From Liolophura sinensis (taxonomy: Eukaryota > Mollusca > Polyplacophora > Chitonida > Chitonidae): 64,000 nt of DNA. The stretch lies in assembly GCF_032854445.1 (NCBI RefSeq), contig NC_088307.1, positions 28,922,484 through 28,986,483 of the forward strand, in the 5' to 3' direction. Positions 11,215 to 22,949 of the stretch are shown here, in pieces. The stretch's first letter is position 1; every line of letters begins with the position of its first letter. The notes beneath the pieces were generated by a model. The model was not told where the DNA came from, did not search any database, and saw only the letters and a list, made by a program, of their open reading frames with translations. A program made the position numbers and the translations under genes.

Positions 11215-11473
11215 TAACATTTAAATAAATGTATGATGGTAGTTTTGTTTTGTTTGCAAGACACATGTATAGCAGTTAATTATAAAGTACATTGTAAATA
11301 TGCCCATGAAACTGGGAGAATGATATGCCCCTTACAATCATTATTGTACAAAGATTTGTTATTTATTTGATTGTTGTTAGTGCTACATTTAGTCAAAAAA
11401 GTTTCACTTATTTTATTAGGTGGTCATTTTTATAAATGGATCAAACTGGACAGAGGGTCGGTAGTAAATTACA

Positions 11474-11750
11474 TTATTTATTTATTTATTCATTTATTTG
11501 ATTGGTGTTTTACGCCGTACTCAAGAATATTTCACTTATACGAAGGTGGCCAGCATTATGGTGGGTGGAAACCCGGCCCAGCCCGGGGGAAACCCATGAC
11601 CATCCGCAAGCTGCTGAAAGACCTTCCCACGTACGGCCGGAGAGGAAGCCAGCGTGAGCTGGACTTGAACTTACAGCGACCGCATTGGTGAGAGATTCCT
11701 GGGTCATTACGCTGCGCTAGCGCGCTAACCAACTGAGCCACGGAGGCCCC
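11474..11750 (-). mobile_element. Full-length RUDI-like tRNA-derived SINE (reference copy)
   Basis: Read on the minus strand it opens GGGGCCTCCGTGGCTCAGTT, a tRNA-like head. The A box is TGGCTCAGTTGG and the B-box-like string is AGTTCAAGTCC. The body contains CGGCCGTACGTGGGAAGG and CCACCATAATGCTGGCCACC. The tail is GTACGGCGTAAAACACCAAT plus a CAAATAAA run. The 12-bp target duplication TAGTAAATTACA flanks it at 11,462-11,473 and 11,751-11,762. The family name is from memory of the mollusc V-SINE RUDI and was not checked. Confidence 0.92.
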
Positions 11751-11762
11751 TAGTAAATTACA

Positions 11763-14090
11763 AGTCTTGGAAAAGTAATCAGCCAACTTGCCCACTTGGT
11801 GACACAGCTAAAAGCTATGAGGATGTGTAGAAGGCAATGAATCTCCACCAAACTTGTGCAAAGCCAGCAAAACGACCCGCTGTATCTACTGCCACTGAGG
11901 TCCTAAAACAGTGAGGGTGAAGGAAAGCCAAGGATTCTGTATCTGAGGTTGGAAATGAGCTAACACTCTGCCAGTGCCTGTTAGATCATGACAATATTAT
12001 CAAAATTACCGTATCTCACTGAAAGTTCGATGTTTTAAAAGCAACACGTTTTGTTCAATTCTGATTGATCATGGTGTTTCAACTTATGGGGCCACTTTTT
12101 AAAGTTGTTTTTGTGTGAAAAAATTCTGAAAGTTCATTTTGAAATACCAAACTTTAGGTGAACCACAGCATTTCACTTGGACGGAGACCTAGTTGATGGG
12201 CTGACAAAACCTGGCACAAAGTACAACATCTTAAAGTGATAACGAATCAAGTTGCATGGCTGATCGTGAAGATGGGGTTTCTTGGGTTAAAGCCCTGCAA
12301 TCTTGGTCAGGCTGGAATAAATCTGCCATACTTAAAATTGAGCTTAGACTAGGCGTAGCCTGAACTTGTCTATCTCTCACATCAGCCAATCAGAATCGAT
12401 TCTGTATCTCTTTAAGAGGCACCCTAATTCCTCAACCTTTTTGCGTGTGAAAGCAACTTCCATTGCAATTTTTTCACATTGTTAATCTGATTGTGAAGAC
12501 AAAACTACATTGGTTGAATTGGCCAGCTTCAGGGCTTCGCAATAAGTATAATTTTATCAGTCTACACAGAATAATGCCTTCGGCATATGCTTAATTAAAC
12601 GCTTGAAAAACATGCGAAAAGGTTGAAGAATTACAGTACCTGTAAACCCTTGGTGCAAAGATCACATCTAAGCCAGTGGAATTTCACACATGACAAAATT
12701 TTGTTGCACTTTTTGCGGGTGTTCCATTCATCTTAAAGGGGTGTTTTTTCGGAGTGTTTTTTTTTAGGAAGGCACTTGTAAGATGATATCTAACTTTTAT
12801 TGATGATATCTACCTTTTGTAAGATGATATCTACCTGGGAGAATGCAAATGTTACCACCAACAAAGAAAATTTATAACATTTGCCTGGCTCTTGAATTGC
12901 CAGCTCTTTTCTGGACAAAATTTTAGGTCATATGCTGTACTTACTTGCTCATGGGGATGAAGTTCATCCCGGAGGCTATGTCATGCCCTGAAACGAGGTT
13001 TGCATGTTCTCAGATATACTGAGAATTCATGTCAGTGTGAAAAAAAATTCACACTGAAAAGCGGGATTTCGCATTATAGAGAGATTCATGCAGCCCTCAC
13101 CCGTTGGCATTTTCTTTTATCATGTATAATTTTTCACTAGCGCAACTGAAACGAAACGCTGTATTTTTTCTCTTTGTTATGCAATACTGGCTGATTTTAC
13201 AATACACAAGACAACATTAAATTTTGTCGATCATAAGGTACTCAGTTTTCGTGATTGTAACCTTTAGCTGTTAACTTAAACTGAAGCGTATTGTGTGTTA
13301 CGTTTGTTCATCTGTTTCATCGTTTCATGGAGCCTATCGGATATAAAGGGTACATGATACAGACAGAACAACGTGTCCGTTCTCCTAGCCAAGAAATCGG
13401 CTGAGCTTTAATATTACGTGTCATCGACAGATGTCAAGTGAATTATATTTGCCGACGACGTTGTAATCTTCTGGACAATTTTCATCCAATTTCGTAGCGC
13501 TTACAAGAGTTAATTCCATGACATCTCGCTTGTTTGTCCTGCTGACAAATGTCAGACCGTCTTCATTAAACACGTGCAGTTATTGCGGCGCATGTGCACA
13601 TGTGACTGACGTTTAATGGTACAAAAAAAAAAAAAACAAAAAAACAAAAAAAACAAAACTCCCAGTCACAGCGTCAATTTCTGGTGATTTTATAAGCATC
13701 TGGCACTTCATACTTCTTCTTTACTTAACAATTATATAGCTTTCAAAACAACATCGTCGTCCATTTTTGCGAGCTGAGCTGTTCTACAGGCGGAATACTT
13801 AAATAACGTTGTGACATATTTTTACATCACGTCAGATTCTCACTAGACGTCTACGTGATTGTGTGCCAATTTAAGTCAGTCGAGTATAGACGACATTTCG
13901 AGGTGAGTAGCTCAAAGCAGACCTTGTTTTCGAACTCGACTGTGGTTTTCTGAGGAAATATCTCAAAAACGCCAGTGCCAATGGTTGGAAAAGGTCCAAC
14001 TTGCGGACGGACCACTTATTAAGTGGATTTAGATATTAAGCCTTGCGTATGCAGCGAGACTTTTCGATGGGATGGCTGAATACAGATAGG
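11763..14090. other. Intergenic sequence without recognised genes
   Basis: No open frame with family resemblance on either strand. Small features only: a short repeat of GATGATATCTACCTTTTGTA around 12,780-12,835, and an A-rich stretch at 13,622-13,660. Confidence 0.6.
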
Positions 14091-14094
14091 GGCC

Positions 14095-14425
14095 TACAAT
14101 CAACCTTGCATGCATAGACTCAACTCAAATACACAGATAAAATAGTGAGAAGCAAATACAGGATATAAAAAGTTGTCTTTAATTGTTTTGGGGGTAAATG
14201 TATAGAGAACCCGGACTGAGCCCGTACAAGATACAAGATGTTGTATACAACTACATTAAGCTAACCTAATGAGATATAAAATCCTGCAGGAAATGTGTAA
14301 AATATGACAGTAGGCCAAGGTGCCTGGCTAGTATATGTATATCGCATGCAATGGTATATATAACAAGTAATCCGAAATATGAAAAACACATATAGCTACT
14401 ATGCGGGCTCAGCCCGAAATTTACC
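14095..14425. repeat. Dispersed repeat, also at 50.9-51.4 kb
   Basis: The sequence matches 50,925-51,445. Shared strings include GATACAAGATGTTGTATACA, ACTACATTAAGCTAACCTAA and GGCTAGTA(C/T)ATGTATATCG. CGGACTGAGCCCG at 14,212 is mirrored by CGGGCTCAGCCCG at 14,404-14,416. The right boundary of similarity is just after that motif, but similarity extends about 115 bp left of the first one. The class is unknown, possibly a non-autonomous transposon. Confidence 0.7.
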
Positions 14426-14589
14426 GTGATATTAAATATATATATACTTCACAGAGCAAAGCGGACAAGGTCCAGTTAAACAAGAAAAGAAAACTAAATG
14501 CAAGAAAGACAAGGTGGGTGAGTCGGCAAACAAATCAAGCAAAACCTTTAAGACTTCAAACGCGCATGCTATCGTGGACACAACTTTAG

Positions 14590-15060
14590 GGAAATGACCG
14601 TTAAGATCTCGGTTCATAACCCGCGGGAAAGGGATAGCACTGGACAAAGGACCATAAAAGAGGATGTTGGGATAGCTACTGGACAAAGGACCATAAAAGA
14701 GGATGCTGGGATAGCTACTGGACAACGGACCATAAAAGAGGATGCTGGGATAGGTACTGGACAAAGGACCATAAAAGAGGATGCTGGGATAGCTACTGGA
14801 CCAAGGACCATAAAAGAGGATGCTGGGATAGCTACTAGACAAAGGACCATAAAAGAGGATGCTGGGCGATGGGTAGATTTCCGGCCGAGGACTCCTTGTA
14901 TGTTGTCGCCCATAGCAAAACAAAAACGCGTATATACATATAACAAAATACAGTGTCGAACAAGTAAACCTGTGCACATATAAGAAAACCAGCAGTTTAC
15001 AATGCCACGTGTAAATGCCCTTAACTACATGTACAACATATGTGACTCAATGCATCCATG
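14590..15060. repeat. 39-bp minisatellite cassette, left copy
   Basis: Six 39-bp units (GGACAAAGGACCATAAAAGA, then GGATGCTGGGATAGCTACT) span 14,636-14,870. They are followed by a unique tail (GTTGTCGCCCATAGCA to ACAACATATGTGACTCAATG). Array and tail recur together at 22,350-22,945, so the FMO-a block is bracketed by direct copies. 39 is a multiple of three, hence spurious open frames on both strands. Confidence 0.9.
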
Positions 15061-15619
15061 CACAGCATGAGGCCAATCATTAACTAAGCGCTAAGCCGTG
15101 TGGCAATAAGTACCGTTTTTTTAAATTCTTTGGTGTGACCCAACAGGACCTGACCCGACCTGAATTTAATCCCAGGTCTCCTAGCTTAGTGTGACACCTG
15201 CTTTGCACCTTTCTCTTTCATCACACAGTTAGTCTATCTCATGAACAACTTAAGAATCTTTACTTTTCCACATTAACTGGGAGAGAAATATAACATTTGG
15301 CTTTCAGCACTACTAATATCTATCCTAAGCAGTGAAAATAATTACCCTTATGGGCCTCAAATTTCGCCCTCAAAAGAACATTTCATAGGCAAATAAATGT
15401 TATTAAATATTATTTTTGCTCCTGAAACTACTTTTCCAGTAGGATATCATCCGATATCAATAGAACTCTCAGAATCAGGAAAAATCAGCTCTTAAGCCAT
15501 GGACAAAATTTATGGTCATTTAGGGCAGGTACCAGAAATAGAAAAACTTCAGGAAAACCTGTAAAAACTGATTAAGCATGTCAGTGGAGTAAAGAAAAAG
15601 CTAAGTCTATGATCGGCTT

Positions 15620-18600
15620 TTAAAACAACAACGACCAAATGATCACAACAAACAACAGGATGAAGAAGTAACGAAACAAAGACTTCTGTTTTGTGGTAAC
15701 CATGACTGGACGTGTTTTCAGTGGGTAGAACGTTCGGTCCCACTGCGTGAAGATCGCATCTCGTGCTCCAGGCCATTTGTGACGGCCCATCAGACGGAAC
15801 TGGTACGGGGTACAGGGCCCTGTTAGACACTTCCACGCCAGCTTGGGGTCTGTTTTAAATAGTTCTTCTGAAAACAAGAATGTACAAGGTTTATTTAACC
15901 CTTGATGTCTTTCCCGTACATGTATTCTACTGACTATCAGCCAGTGATCTGACAAATCTAATGGAAATTGAAGTCCCATATCGTACCGCTTGCACATTCA
16001 CACCATTTATGTCTTTCCGCGTTCTTACTGAATATACACGTACATTTGCTGTATATATAGTTACTTTTGAAGTTCATGTCCTGTGGTGCAGACATAATTT
16101 AAATTTTCAGTAGGTACTCTTCTCTGAAGGAACTCAAACCTTTTAACTTCCGTAGGTGTAAATGCTGACCAGTACATAAGTCAATGACTAGTTTACCCTT
16201 ACCGAAGTCAGGTTAACACTTACTAAAGTCAGGTTTACACTTACTAAAGTCAGGTTAACACGCAGTAAAGTTAGGTTTACACTTACTGAAGTCAGTTTTA
16301 CACTTACCGAAGTCAGGATAACACTTATTGAAGTCAGGTTTACACTCACTGAAGTCGGCTTGACACTTGCAGAAGTCGGGTTCACATTTACTGAAGTCGG
16401 GTATATACGTACTGTTGTCGAGTAAACACTTACTGAAGTCAAGTTTACTTTTTAAACTTTTTAAACTTAAATTTTCAGTAGGTACTCTTCCCTGATGGAA
16501 CTGAATGTTTTTAACTTGCGCACGTGTAAATGCTAACCAGTAACTAGTGTACCCTTACTGGAGTCAGGTTTACACTTACTGGAGTCAGGTTAACACTTAC
16601 TGGAGTCAGGTTTACACTTACTGGAGTCAGGTTTACACTTACTGGAGTCAGGTTTACACTTAATGAAGTCTGCTTTGCACTTTGCACTTACTGAACTCGG
16701 GTTTACACTCGCCAAAGTCGAGTTCACTCTCACCGAAGTCGGGCTCACACTTGCTGAAGTCGGGTATATACATACTGAAGTCGGGTAAACACCTACTGAA
16801 ATCAGGTCTACACTTCCTGAAGTCTAATTTACACTTTACACTTACTGAAGTGAGTCTACACGTTACACTGATTGAACTCAGGTCTACATTTACTGAAGTC
16901 AGGTCTGCCCTTGCTGACCTGAAGTCATGTTTACATTTGCTGAAGTCTAGTTTACACTTTACACTTACTGAAGTCTAGCTTACACGTTACATTGATTGAA
17001 GTCAGGTCTACACTTACTGAATTCAAGTCTATATTTATTAAAGTCAGGTCTACACTGGCTGTCTACTTTACACGTACACTGGCTGTCTACTTTACTTGTC
17101 GGGTTTACATTCTGTTTACATTTACTGAAGCCTAGTTTACACTTCAAGTCGACTTTACACTTACTGAAGTCTAATTTACACTTTATACTTACTACAGTCA
17201 GGCATACACGTGCTGAAGTCTGGTTTACATTTGCTGAAGTCAGGTTTACGCTTACTGAAATTAGTCTGACACTAACTGAAGTCATGTTGACACTTACTGA
17301 AGTCAGGTTTACACCCCACAAGCTCTGCCAGTTCATCCATGATTGGTACAAAGTCCACCTGTATGGTGTGGCGTTGAGAAGCCACATATCGCTTCGCCAT
17401 GGCCACCTCCTTCTTTTTGATGTCAAACCACATCTCTCCGCGCGTTGGCAGTTTGGTAATGCCCTGTAAATCCAGTAAATCCAACAATACATTATTCTTA
17501 CGATTTCCTTGATTCACTAATACACTAAACATGGAAAAACTTCCTGGTCACTATGAAACCATGCTTGGAAATCTGGTTGTATTTGCATATATACGAGGGG
17601 AGACTGAAGAATTCCTTGGCCTAATGTTCTAGTTACCTGGTTACTTTGTATAAGGCTTCTACCTGAGCACCTCGTTATCAATATGTAAAGAAAGTTATAA
17701 AGGTTGTGAAAAGTTGTAAAGGAAGGAAGACATATGATTGAAGTCCAAGCCACATGTAGCAATTCACAATTACATGTGGTCTCCGATGTGAAAAATAGCC
17801 CCCACGAGCACGTTAAATTTTGTTTGCAGATTGTGTTCAGTATGGCTCGACTTCAGGAGGTCTACGGGGTCCGTGGCATTATCTCTCAACCTTTTAAAGC
17901 CATATGTATAATATTTCCGTCGTGTTTTTCATTACTAGAAGGGGAAATAACTCCGTAGCTTTTGTCAAACTCATATAGGGGCTACACAATAGGGTCCAAA
18001 TGGCAATAGAAACAAAACATTTTCATTTGTGATGTTGCAGTGTTTGTGTACTGTCTAGCTGTTGAACAGTATTGTTATAGGTGGGATGGAGTTTTACGAG
18101 TTCCCATTTTAATTACATGACGGTGTTTGCATTTTGAAGGTTAAAAATAATTTGGTCCTGTTAGTAAACAAGGTGTCGTGTCAAACAAAAGCAGGAAAAC
18201 AGAAATACGTTTGGTTACTCTCTTCCAAAATAGTACATAGAACAGTACAAGTAAGACATTATGGCCTTTGTTTGCCTCCAAACCTGATGTTGTCAGCATG
18301 ACTGACTGACTGACTGTCTGTCTGTCTGTCTGTAAGTCTGTCTGGCTGTCTAGCTGGCTGACTGTCTGTCTGTCTGTCTGGCTGGCTGGCTGTCTTACAG
18401 CTAATATGGTCAGCATGACTGTCTGGCTGTCTGGATGTCTGGCTGGCTGGCTGTCTCACAGTACGTCTATCTGTACGTTATACCTTAAAGACTTGAGTGG
18501 CCAATCGACACTGCATTTCTGAAATGGGCATGATGGACCCCAGTGGCTGAATACAGCCAATCACAGCGCAGGTAGGCTTCTCCAGTTCAGGTGGGAACAT

Positions 18601-20426
18601 GTACTTGAACAGCTCGACTCTGTTGTTCTTTACATCGATCACAGATTTGTCCATGAACGGGAAGCCGAAAATGTATCCGGTCGCCAAAACAATGACCTCA
18701 ATGTTTTCCTCAAACGTTCCGTCGTCAAACTCGATGCCAGTCTCTGTGATGCACCTTACGTTGGGCTTAATGGTAACAGCACCGCAAACAATGCGATTCG
18801 GCAAGTCGTCATTCAAGGTGGGATGCTGGCCAAAGAAGGAATGCTGTGGCTTCAGAGCAAATCTTTCATGATCGAAGCGATTGTTAAGGGCATTTTCCAC
18901 CAGCATCTCTTTCAAAGATATGGGTATCACGTCTGCGATGGCAGAACCAAATCGAGAGAAAGCTAAATGCATGTCCAGGGGAATTCCCTTGTTAGCGACA
19001 CGGTTCAAAACCCAGGCCCCTCTTCGAGTGCTCAGGAAAACCTACAAAAGTGAAGAAAATCTATTTATGTTTTTATTTGTTTATTTTTTATTTATGCATG
19101 AATGTTTTAATACTTTGTCATCCTATTCATGACAGAAATTCCCACACATGGTGACTTCGTTTCCAGGTGTATGAAGGAAGGTCTCTGAGCAAACCTGCGC
19201 TTGGTCGAGGGTTTCCTCATGCACGGCTATGCCCGGTTTCCTGCAACTATAAATTTGGCAATACTCTAGAGTACTGCCAAACTACTCTTGCGTTTCTCCA
19301 AATAAACAAATATAAGCATCTGAAGTGCTCCAAAACACTTTAGCAATAACTATACCCAATTGGTACCAACCCCAACACATTCTTGCCACATTCTCTTCAG
19401 ATGCAAGTAGGTCTACATGTGACTTTCCTTCAGCATGTAAACCTTTGATGATCCACAAGGATTCAGTATACTTCACTAATAGCCGTTGTTCAATGTAATA
19501 CTGACACAGAGACATAAAATTAATAGTCAGAAAAAACCAGAATTACTGGAGTAAAACAACCAACCTTTGGTGATTTACTCACCAACTCTCCCACGTATAT
19601 TTCCATTTCCATTCATAAGCTTCACAAAGTAGATTATCTATTGTTGGAATTACCAAGATACTCTCCTACAGATACATGTGTGCACACCAAAATGGCAGAA
19701 GACAAGTGGAGTGAATGCTATAACTTTGTAAATGGTATCACCAAGATCTGAAATTGAACACCCTTTATCACTGGTGACTCACCTTTATCACTGATGACTC
19801 ACCTTTGACACTCGACTAAGTTCCACGGCCATATCTCCTCCGGAGTTCCCGATGCCGATGATGACAATACGTTTGTTCTCGTAACCTTTCATGTCCTTGT
19901 AGTCGTGAGAATGCAGGATTTGACCTTTGAACTTTTCCTGACCCTGGAATGTTGGTATTTGCATTTCGGCATGATGACCTGTGCAAATCAGCAACCCGTC
20001 AAAATACTCTGTCGTTTTCATTTTGTTTACCAAATCCTGAACTTCAATCTGCCATCTCCCGGTGTCTGCGAAATCAGATGCCTGTTTCACACACAAGACC
20101 TCGCTATTGAAACGGATGTGTTTCAAAAGATCAAAGTTTTCAGCATACAGCTGGAAGTATTTTTTGACATAGGTGTTGTGCATGAAAACAGAGTACCTTT
20201 TGGGAATAGGAAAGTCGCTGTAGGCCATCATTTCCTTGCTGGAGTTAATGACTGTGGACTTCATCACGCATGCCTGCCCTTCTCGCGCCTCCTCCGTGTA
20301 ATTCCACAGTCCGCCAATATCATCAGTTCTTTCGAAACACACGACTTCCAACTTTTCGTCCAGGCAGCATTTTATGGCAGTCAAACCGCTGGCACCTGCT
20401 CCAATCACAGCTACTCTTTTCGCCAT
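15620..20426 (-). CDS. FMO: Flavin-containing monooxygenase, gene a (531 aa, four exons)
   Basis: An NADPH- and FAD-dependent enzyme that oxygenates soft nucleophiles such as amines and sulfides, normally on the endoplasmic reticulum membrane. Exons are 20,426-19,803, 19,041-18,484, 17,463-17,298 and 15,867-15,620, with donors GTGAGT, GTATAA and GTAAGT. Visible motifs: FAD-binding GAGASG (9-14), the FMO signature [11 protein letters not shown] (166-176), NADPH-binding GIGNSG (191-196), ATGY (328-331) and the family-typical [10 protein letters not shown] near the C-terminus. The end [19 protein letters not shown] is a hydrophobic anchor, as in vertebrate FMOs. Length equals the vertebrate norm and no frame is broken. 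The start is the first ATG of the Rossmann fold ([14 protein letters not shown]). TTTATAGAG about 45 bp upstream is TATA-like, but GCGTTTCAG nearby could instead be a 5' UTR acceptor. The substrate cannot be told from sequence. Confidence 0.96.
16190..17297 (-). repeat. Minisatellite of 5' splice sites in FMO-a intron 3
   Basis: It starts exactly at the exon 3 donor. Imperfect units of about 21-24 bp read, on the gene strand, GTAAACCTGACTTCAGTAAG. This is the same sequence as the exon 3 end plus donor (CCTGACTTCA|GTAAGTGT). About ten units keep CAGTAAGT exactly; many others vary by one base. A sub-block starting at CAGTAGGTACTCTTC is itself repeated (16,107 and 16,477). Peptide-like open frames here (VNLTSVSVN-type) are by-products. 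Confidence 0.93.
18298..18460. repeat. CTGT/CTGG microsatellite in FMO-a intron 2
   Basis: Runs of CTGACTGACTGACTGTCTGT and GGCTGGCTGGCTGTC, about 20 bp downstream (on the gene strand) of the exon 2 donor. Only a short remnant (GGCTGGCTGTCTCACAGTAC) exists in FMO-b. Confidence 0.9.
19170..19300 (+). mobile_element. Degenerate RUDI-like SINE in FMO-a intron 1
   Basis: Positions keep GGTCGAGGGTTTCCTCATGC, CGGCTATGCCCGGTTTCCTG and ACTCTAGAGTACTGCC, a worn version of the SINE body and tail. The same worn copy is at 29,470-29,620, so it predates the FMO duplication. Confidence 0.6.
19762..19803 (-). repeat. Duplicated intron 1 donor in FMO-a
   Basis: On the gene strand the real junction AAAG|GTGAGTCATCAG is followed 20 nt later by a second AAAG|GTGAGTCACCAG, then by AAAGGGTG. 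Two equal-strength donors therefore lie 20 nt apart. Use of the second would add 20 nt and shift the frame. Confidence 0.88.
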
Positions 20427-20759
20427 TATGCTTCAATCAGCTGAAGTAGTCTGAAACGCAAGTAATGTTTCTCTATAAATGTCACTGATGCCATAACAGG
20501 TAAATATATGACCCACACTGCTGTAAGTGTATGCACTACAATATCACTTGACTCTCAGCTATACCGGTATGTGGTATTTTCTGTAAGACAGGAATTTTGA
20601 GATCGGACTCTTTTGTCCTTGAAGTTAATAAAAATTAAAACTACTGTATCATGTAAATTAATTTAAATTGTCAAAAGTTGATAGTGTTATAAGCCACTCG
20701 TCGTGTTGCCAGCGGCCATCTTACCTTTTCTCCAGCAACAACTTAAGTTCAGTCATTCT

Positions 20760-21535
20760 GCAGTCATCCTGGTCACATCTGGCGCGAATCTTGGTCAGGC
20801 GGTACATACAATCTCATTTAGACCGTTTTACGGGGCTTTAGCCCTTGCGTACACGCTAGCTGTAAACATGACACTAGGTGTCTTCAGTTTGCTTACCTGG
20901 TAAGTCGGACGGGGTGATGTAAAAAGTACTAGTGAATGGTCATTCACCTGACTCTCACTCATTCAAGCCTGTGAAAACGTGAGCTAGCCTAATGCAGGAC
21001 TTCCGAGTTTCGCTTTCCCGTTTGTCAACGAAGTTTATTAGTCTCAGTGTTCGATCACAACCGCATTCCCGGACAACTGGAGATGATGTTATCTCAAATG
21101 TTGTACTAATATTATAAATTAGCAATATGTGGTGCCTAAATTATCATGCATAATCACTGTTATAACTATACACTATAATTAACACTTATTTGCGAATAAT
21201 TGCGAAAAGTCAAAACTCGACCTGCGTATTATCAGGATTATGTGCAAATTAGTAACCGCGCCGTGAACTACACCGTTTGTGAATATTTTGTTTTATTCCA
21301 AGAGAACAAACGAGGCTGATGTCGAACAGCGCGATTTGGTTATAAGTTAGATAGGTTTATGTGTGGATTTTAGTGTATGTCATAAAACCCTACGCGCATG
21401 ATGGTCGGATCCTACGCCTATCATACGCGGATGGTACGCCCATCTTGGGTGTGTGATCGGCGTATGATGTGAACATTTTCCTGTGATATTACGCCCGTCC
21501 TACGCGGATTTTCCGACCAACATCCGTTCCAGATA
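20760..21535. other. Sequence present only in copy a of the duplication
   Basis: About 775 bp upstream of FMO-a, replaced by about 80 bp at 31,803-31,885 in copy b. It contains a cluster of TACGC-type motifs (21,390-21,510: CCTACGCGCATGATGG, CCTACGCCTATCATACGC). I found no clear inverted ends or target duplication. Confidence 0.6.
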
Positions 21536-21989
21536 TATGCATGTAATAGCTGATCAGTGCTGAGGGATAACAAGGTCACAGGTCTAGCTTGAGTAGTGTC
21601 TCTGTTAAGGAGAGAATTTTGGAGAACATAATTTCAGTAATCTTTTACTCATATGTAAAAGAGTTATTCCAATATTCAGTGTCGTGGTTAGAGTTGGAAA
21701 AACTTCCAGTGACGTCAGAGCTCCTAAACTCTAAGAGTGTGGTCCATAAACCTCACCATAAAATTTAAACGTTTGATCGACTTTAAAAATCTAAAAAAAC
21801 ATAAATGAATGTGTATTTATGCATAGTTTTAAGAGGTCTGTTAAATGATTCCTACTTCGATTTTTAGAGGTCTTTCCCTTTAGAGATAAAATTTTTTAAA
21901 ACGAAACAATGATTCCGAACCGTACTAGTAGGAATAATACAATTAAAGCGGAAAACTAATTTTTTAATTGATTTATTCATTGTTGTTCA

Positions 21990-22225
21990 AAACGACAAAA
22001 TTTTTCTACTTATGTGGATACCTGGCGGAAACCAGAGTGCCCATGGTAAACGACCAATAATTGGCAAGTCACATGTACAAACTTCCCCCAGTATGATGTG
22101 CCAGGCGTTTTGGTGAAAGACACCACGTGTATTCTCACCAAGGCCACTACGAACTGTAAGATTACTGAAACCTACAAATTTCTTGTCCATGGTCGGTATT
22201 GAACACACACCACTGAGTCATGGGC
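21990..22225 (-). mobile_element. SINE of a second family (copy in duplication a)
   Basis: Paralogous to 32,215-32,495. On the minus strand it has a B-box-like GTGTTCAATACCGACC, a body GGGGGAAGTTTGTACATGTG and GTTTACCATGGGCACTCTGG, then GGTTTCCGCCAGG. The last part resembles the RUDI-like family, so the two may be related. Confidence 0.6.
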
Positions 22226-22349
22226 GAAAACTAGTAGACTATAGAGGAAAATTCCATCTAGTCCTGAGGCATAAATATACATGTATATAGTTTGGAGAAA
22301 GAGGAGAATTCAGTTAAAGAGCTCTGCAGAGTTTGTGGCACTTTGAAGA

Positions 22350-22945
22350 CCTCAGACCGTTAAGACCTCAGTTCCTAACATGTGGGAAAAAAATGCTGGG
22401 ATAGCTACTGGACACAGGACCATAAAAGAGGATGCTGGGATAGGTACTGGACAAAGGACCATAAAAGAGGATGCTGGGATAGTTACGGGCCAAAGGACCA
22501 TAAAAGAGGATTCTGGTATAGCTACTGGACACAGGACCATAAAAGAGGATTCTAGGATAGCTACTGGACAAAGGACCATAACAGAGGATTCTGGGATAGC
22601 TACTAGAGAAAGGACCATAAAAAAGGATGCTGTGATAGGTACTGGACAAAAAAACCATAAAAGAGGATGCTGGGATAGCTACTGGACCAAGGACCATAAA
22701 AGAGGATGCTGGGATAGCTACTGGACAACCATAAAAGAGGAGGCTGGGCGACGGTATTTCCAGCCGAGGTTTCCCGGTATGTTGTCGCCCATAGCAACAC
22801 AAAAACGCGTATATGCATGTAACAAAATAAACAAGTAAACTTGTCGAACAAGTAAACCTGTGCACATGTAAGAAAACCAGCAGTTTACAATGCCACGGGT
22901 AAATGCCCTTAACTACATGTACAACATATGTGACTCAATGTATCG
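22350..22945. repeat. 39-bp minisatellite cassette, right copy
   Basis: Nine 39-bp units (22,390-22,740), some diverged, one shortened, then the same tail as at 14,880-15,060. It lies between the two FMO blocks. Confidence 0.9.
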
Positions 22946-22949
22946 AGAT

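Larger units (their letters stand above)
15226..22345. repeat. Segmental duplication, copy a (contains FMO-a)
   Basis: Colinear with 25,488-33,110. It matches in exons and in introns (for example CATGGTGACTTCGTTTCCAG in intron 1), and 5' of the gene (ACGCAAGTAATGTTTCTCTA). The left breakpoint is at ATCTCATGAACAACTT. On the right, similarity fades near GAGCTCTGCAGA. Copy a alone has about 775 bp at 20,760-21,535. Copy b alone has the 29,721-30,483 insertion and the 143-bp array. Confidence 0.9.

Noticed and set aside
10286-11266. Long open frames on both strands with repeated HPVSHMVSVNPLND-type peptides
   Set aside because: By-products of a 54-bp (18-codon) minisatellite. They appear on both strands and have no family resemblance or splice context.
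11474-11750. Functional tRNA gene
   Set aside because: The A- and B-box-like strings belong to a SINE head. The cloverleaf is not maintained and a SINE body follows.
14432-14983. Repeated-peptide ORFs of up to 181 aa over the 39-bp array (also at 22,352-22,865)
   Set aside because: The unit is 13 codons, so frames stay open by arithmetic. The flanking cassette is non-coding repeat.
16188-17492. Repeated VNLTSVSVN-type and LHLLKSGLH-type ORFs
   Set aside because: They lie in the FMO intron 3 donor array. The only coding part is exon 3 (17,298-17,463).
18141-18459. [10 protein letters not shown]-type ORFs
   Set aside because: Translation of a CTGT microsatellite.
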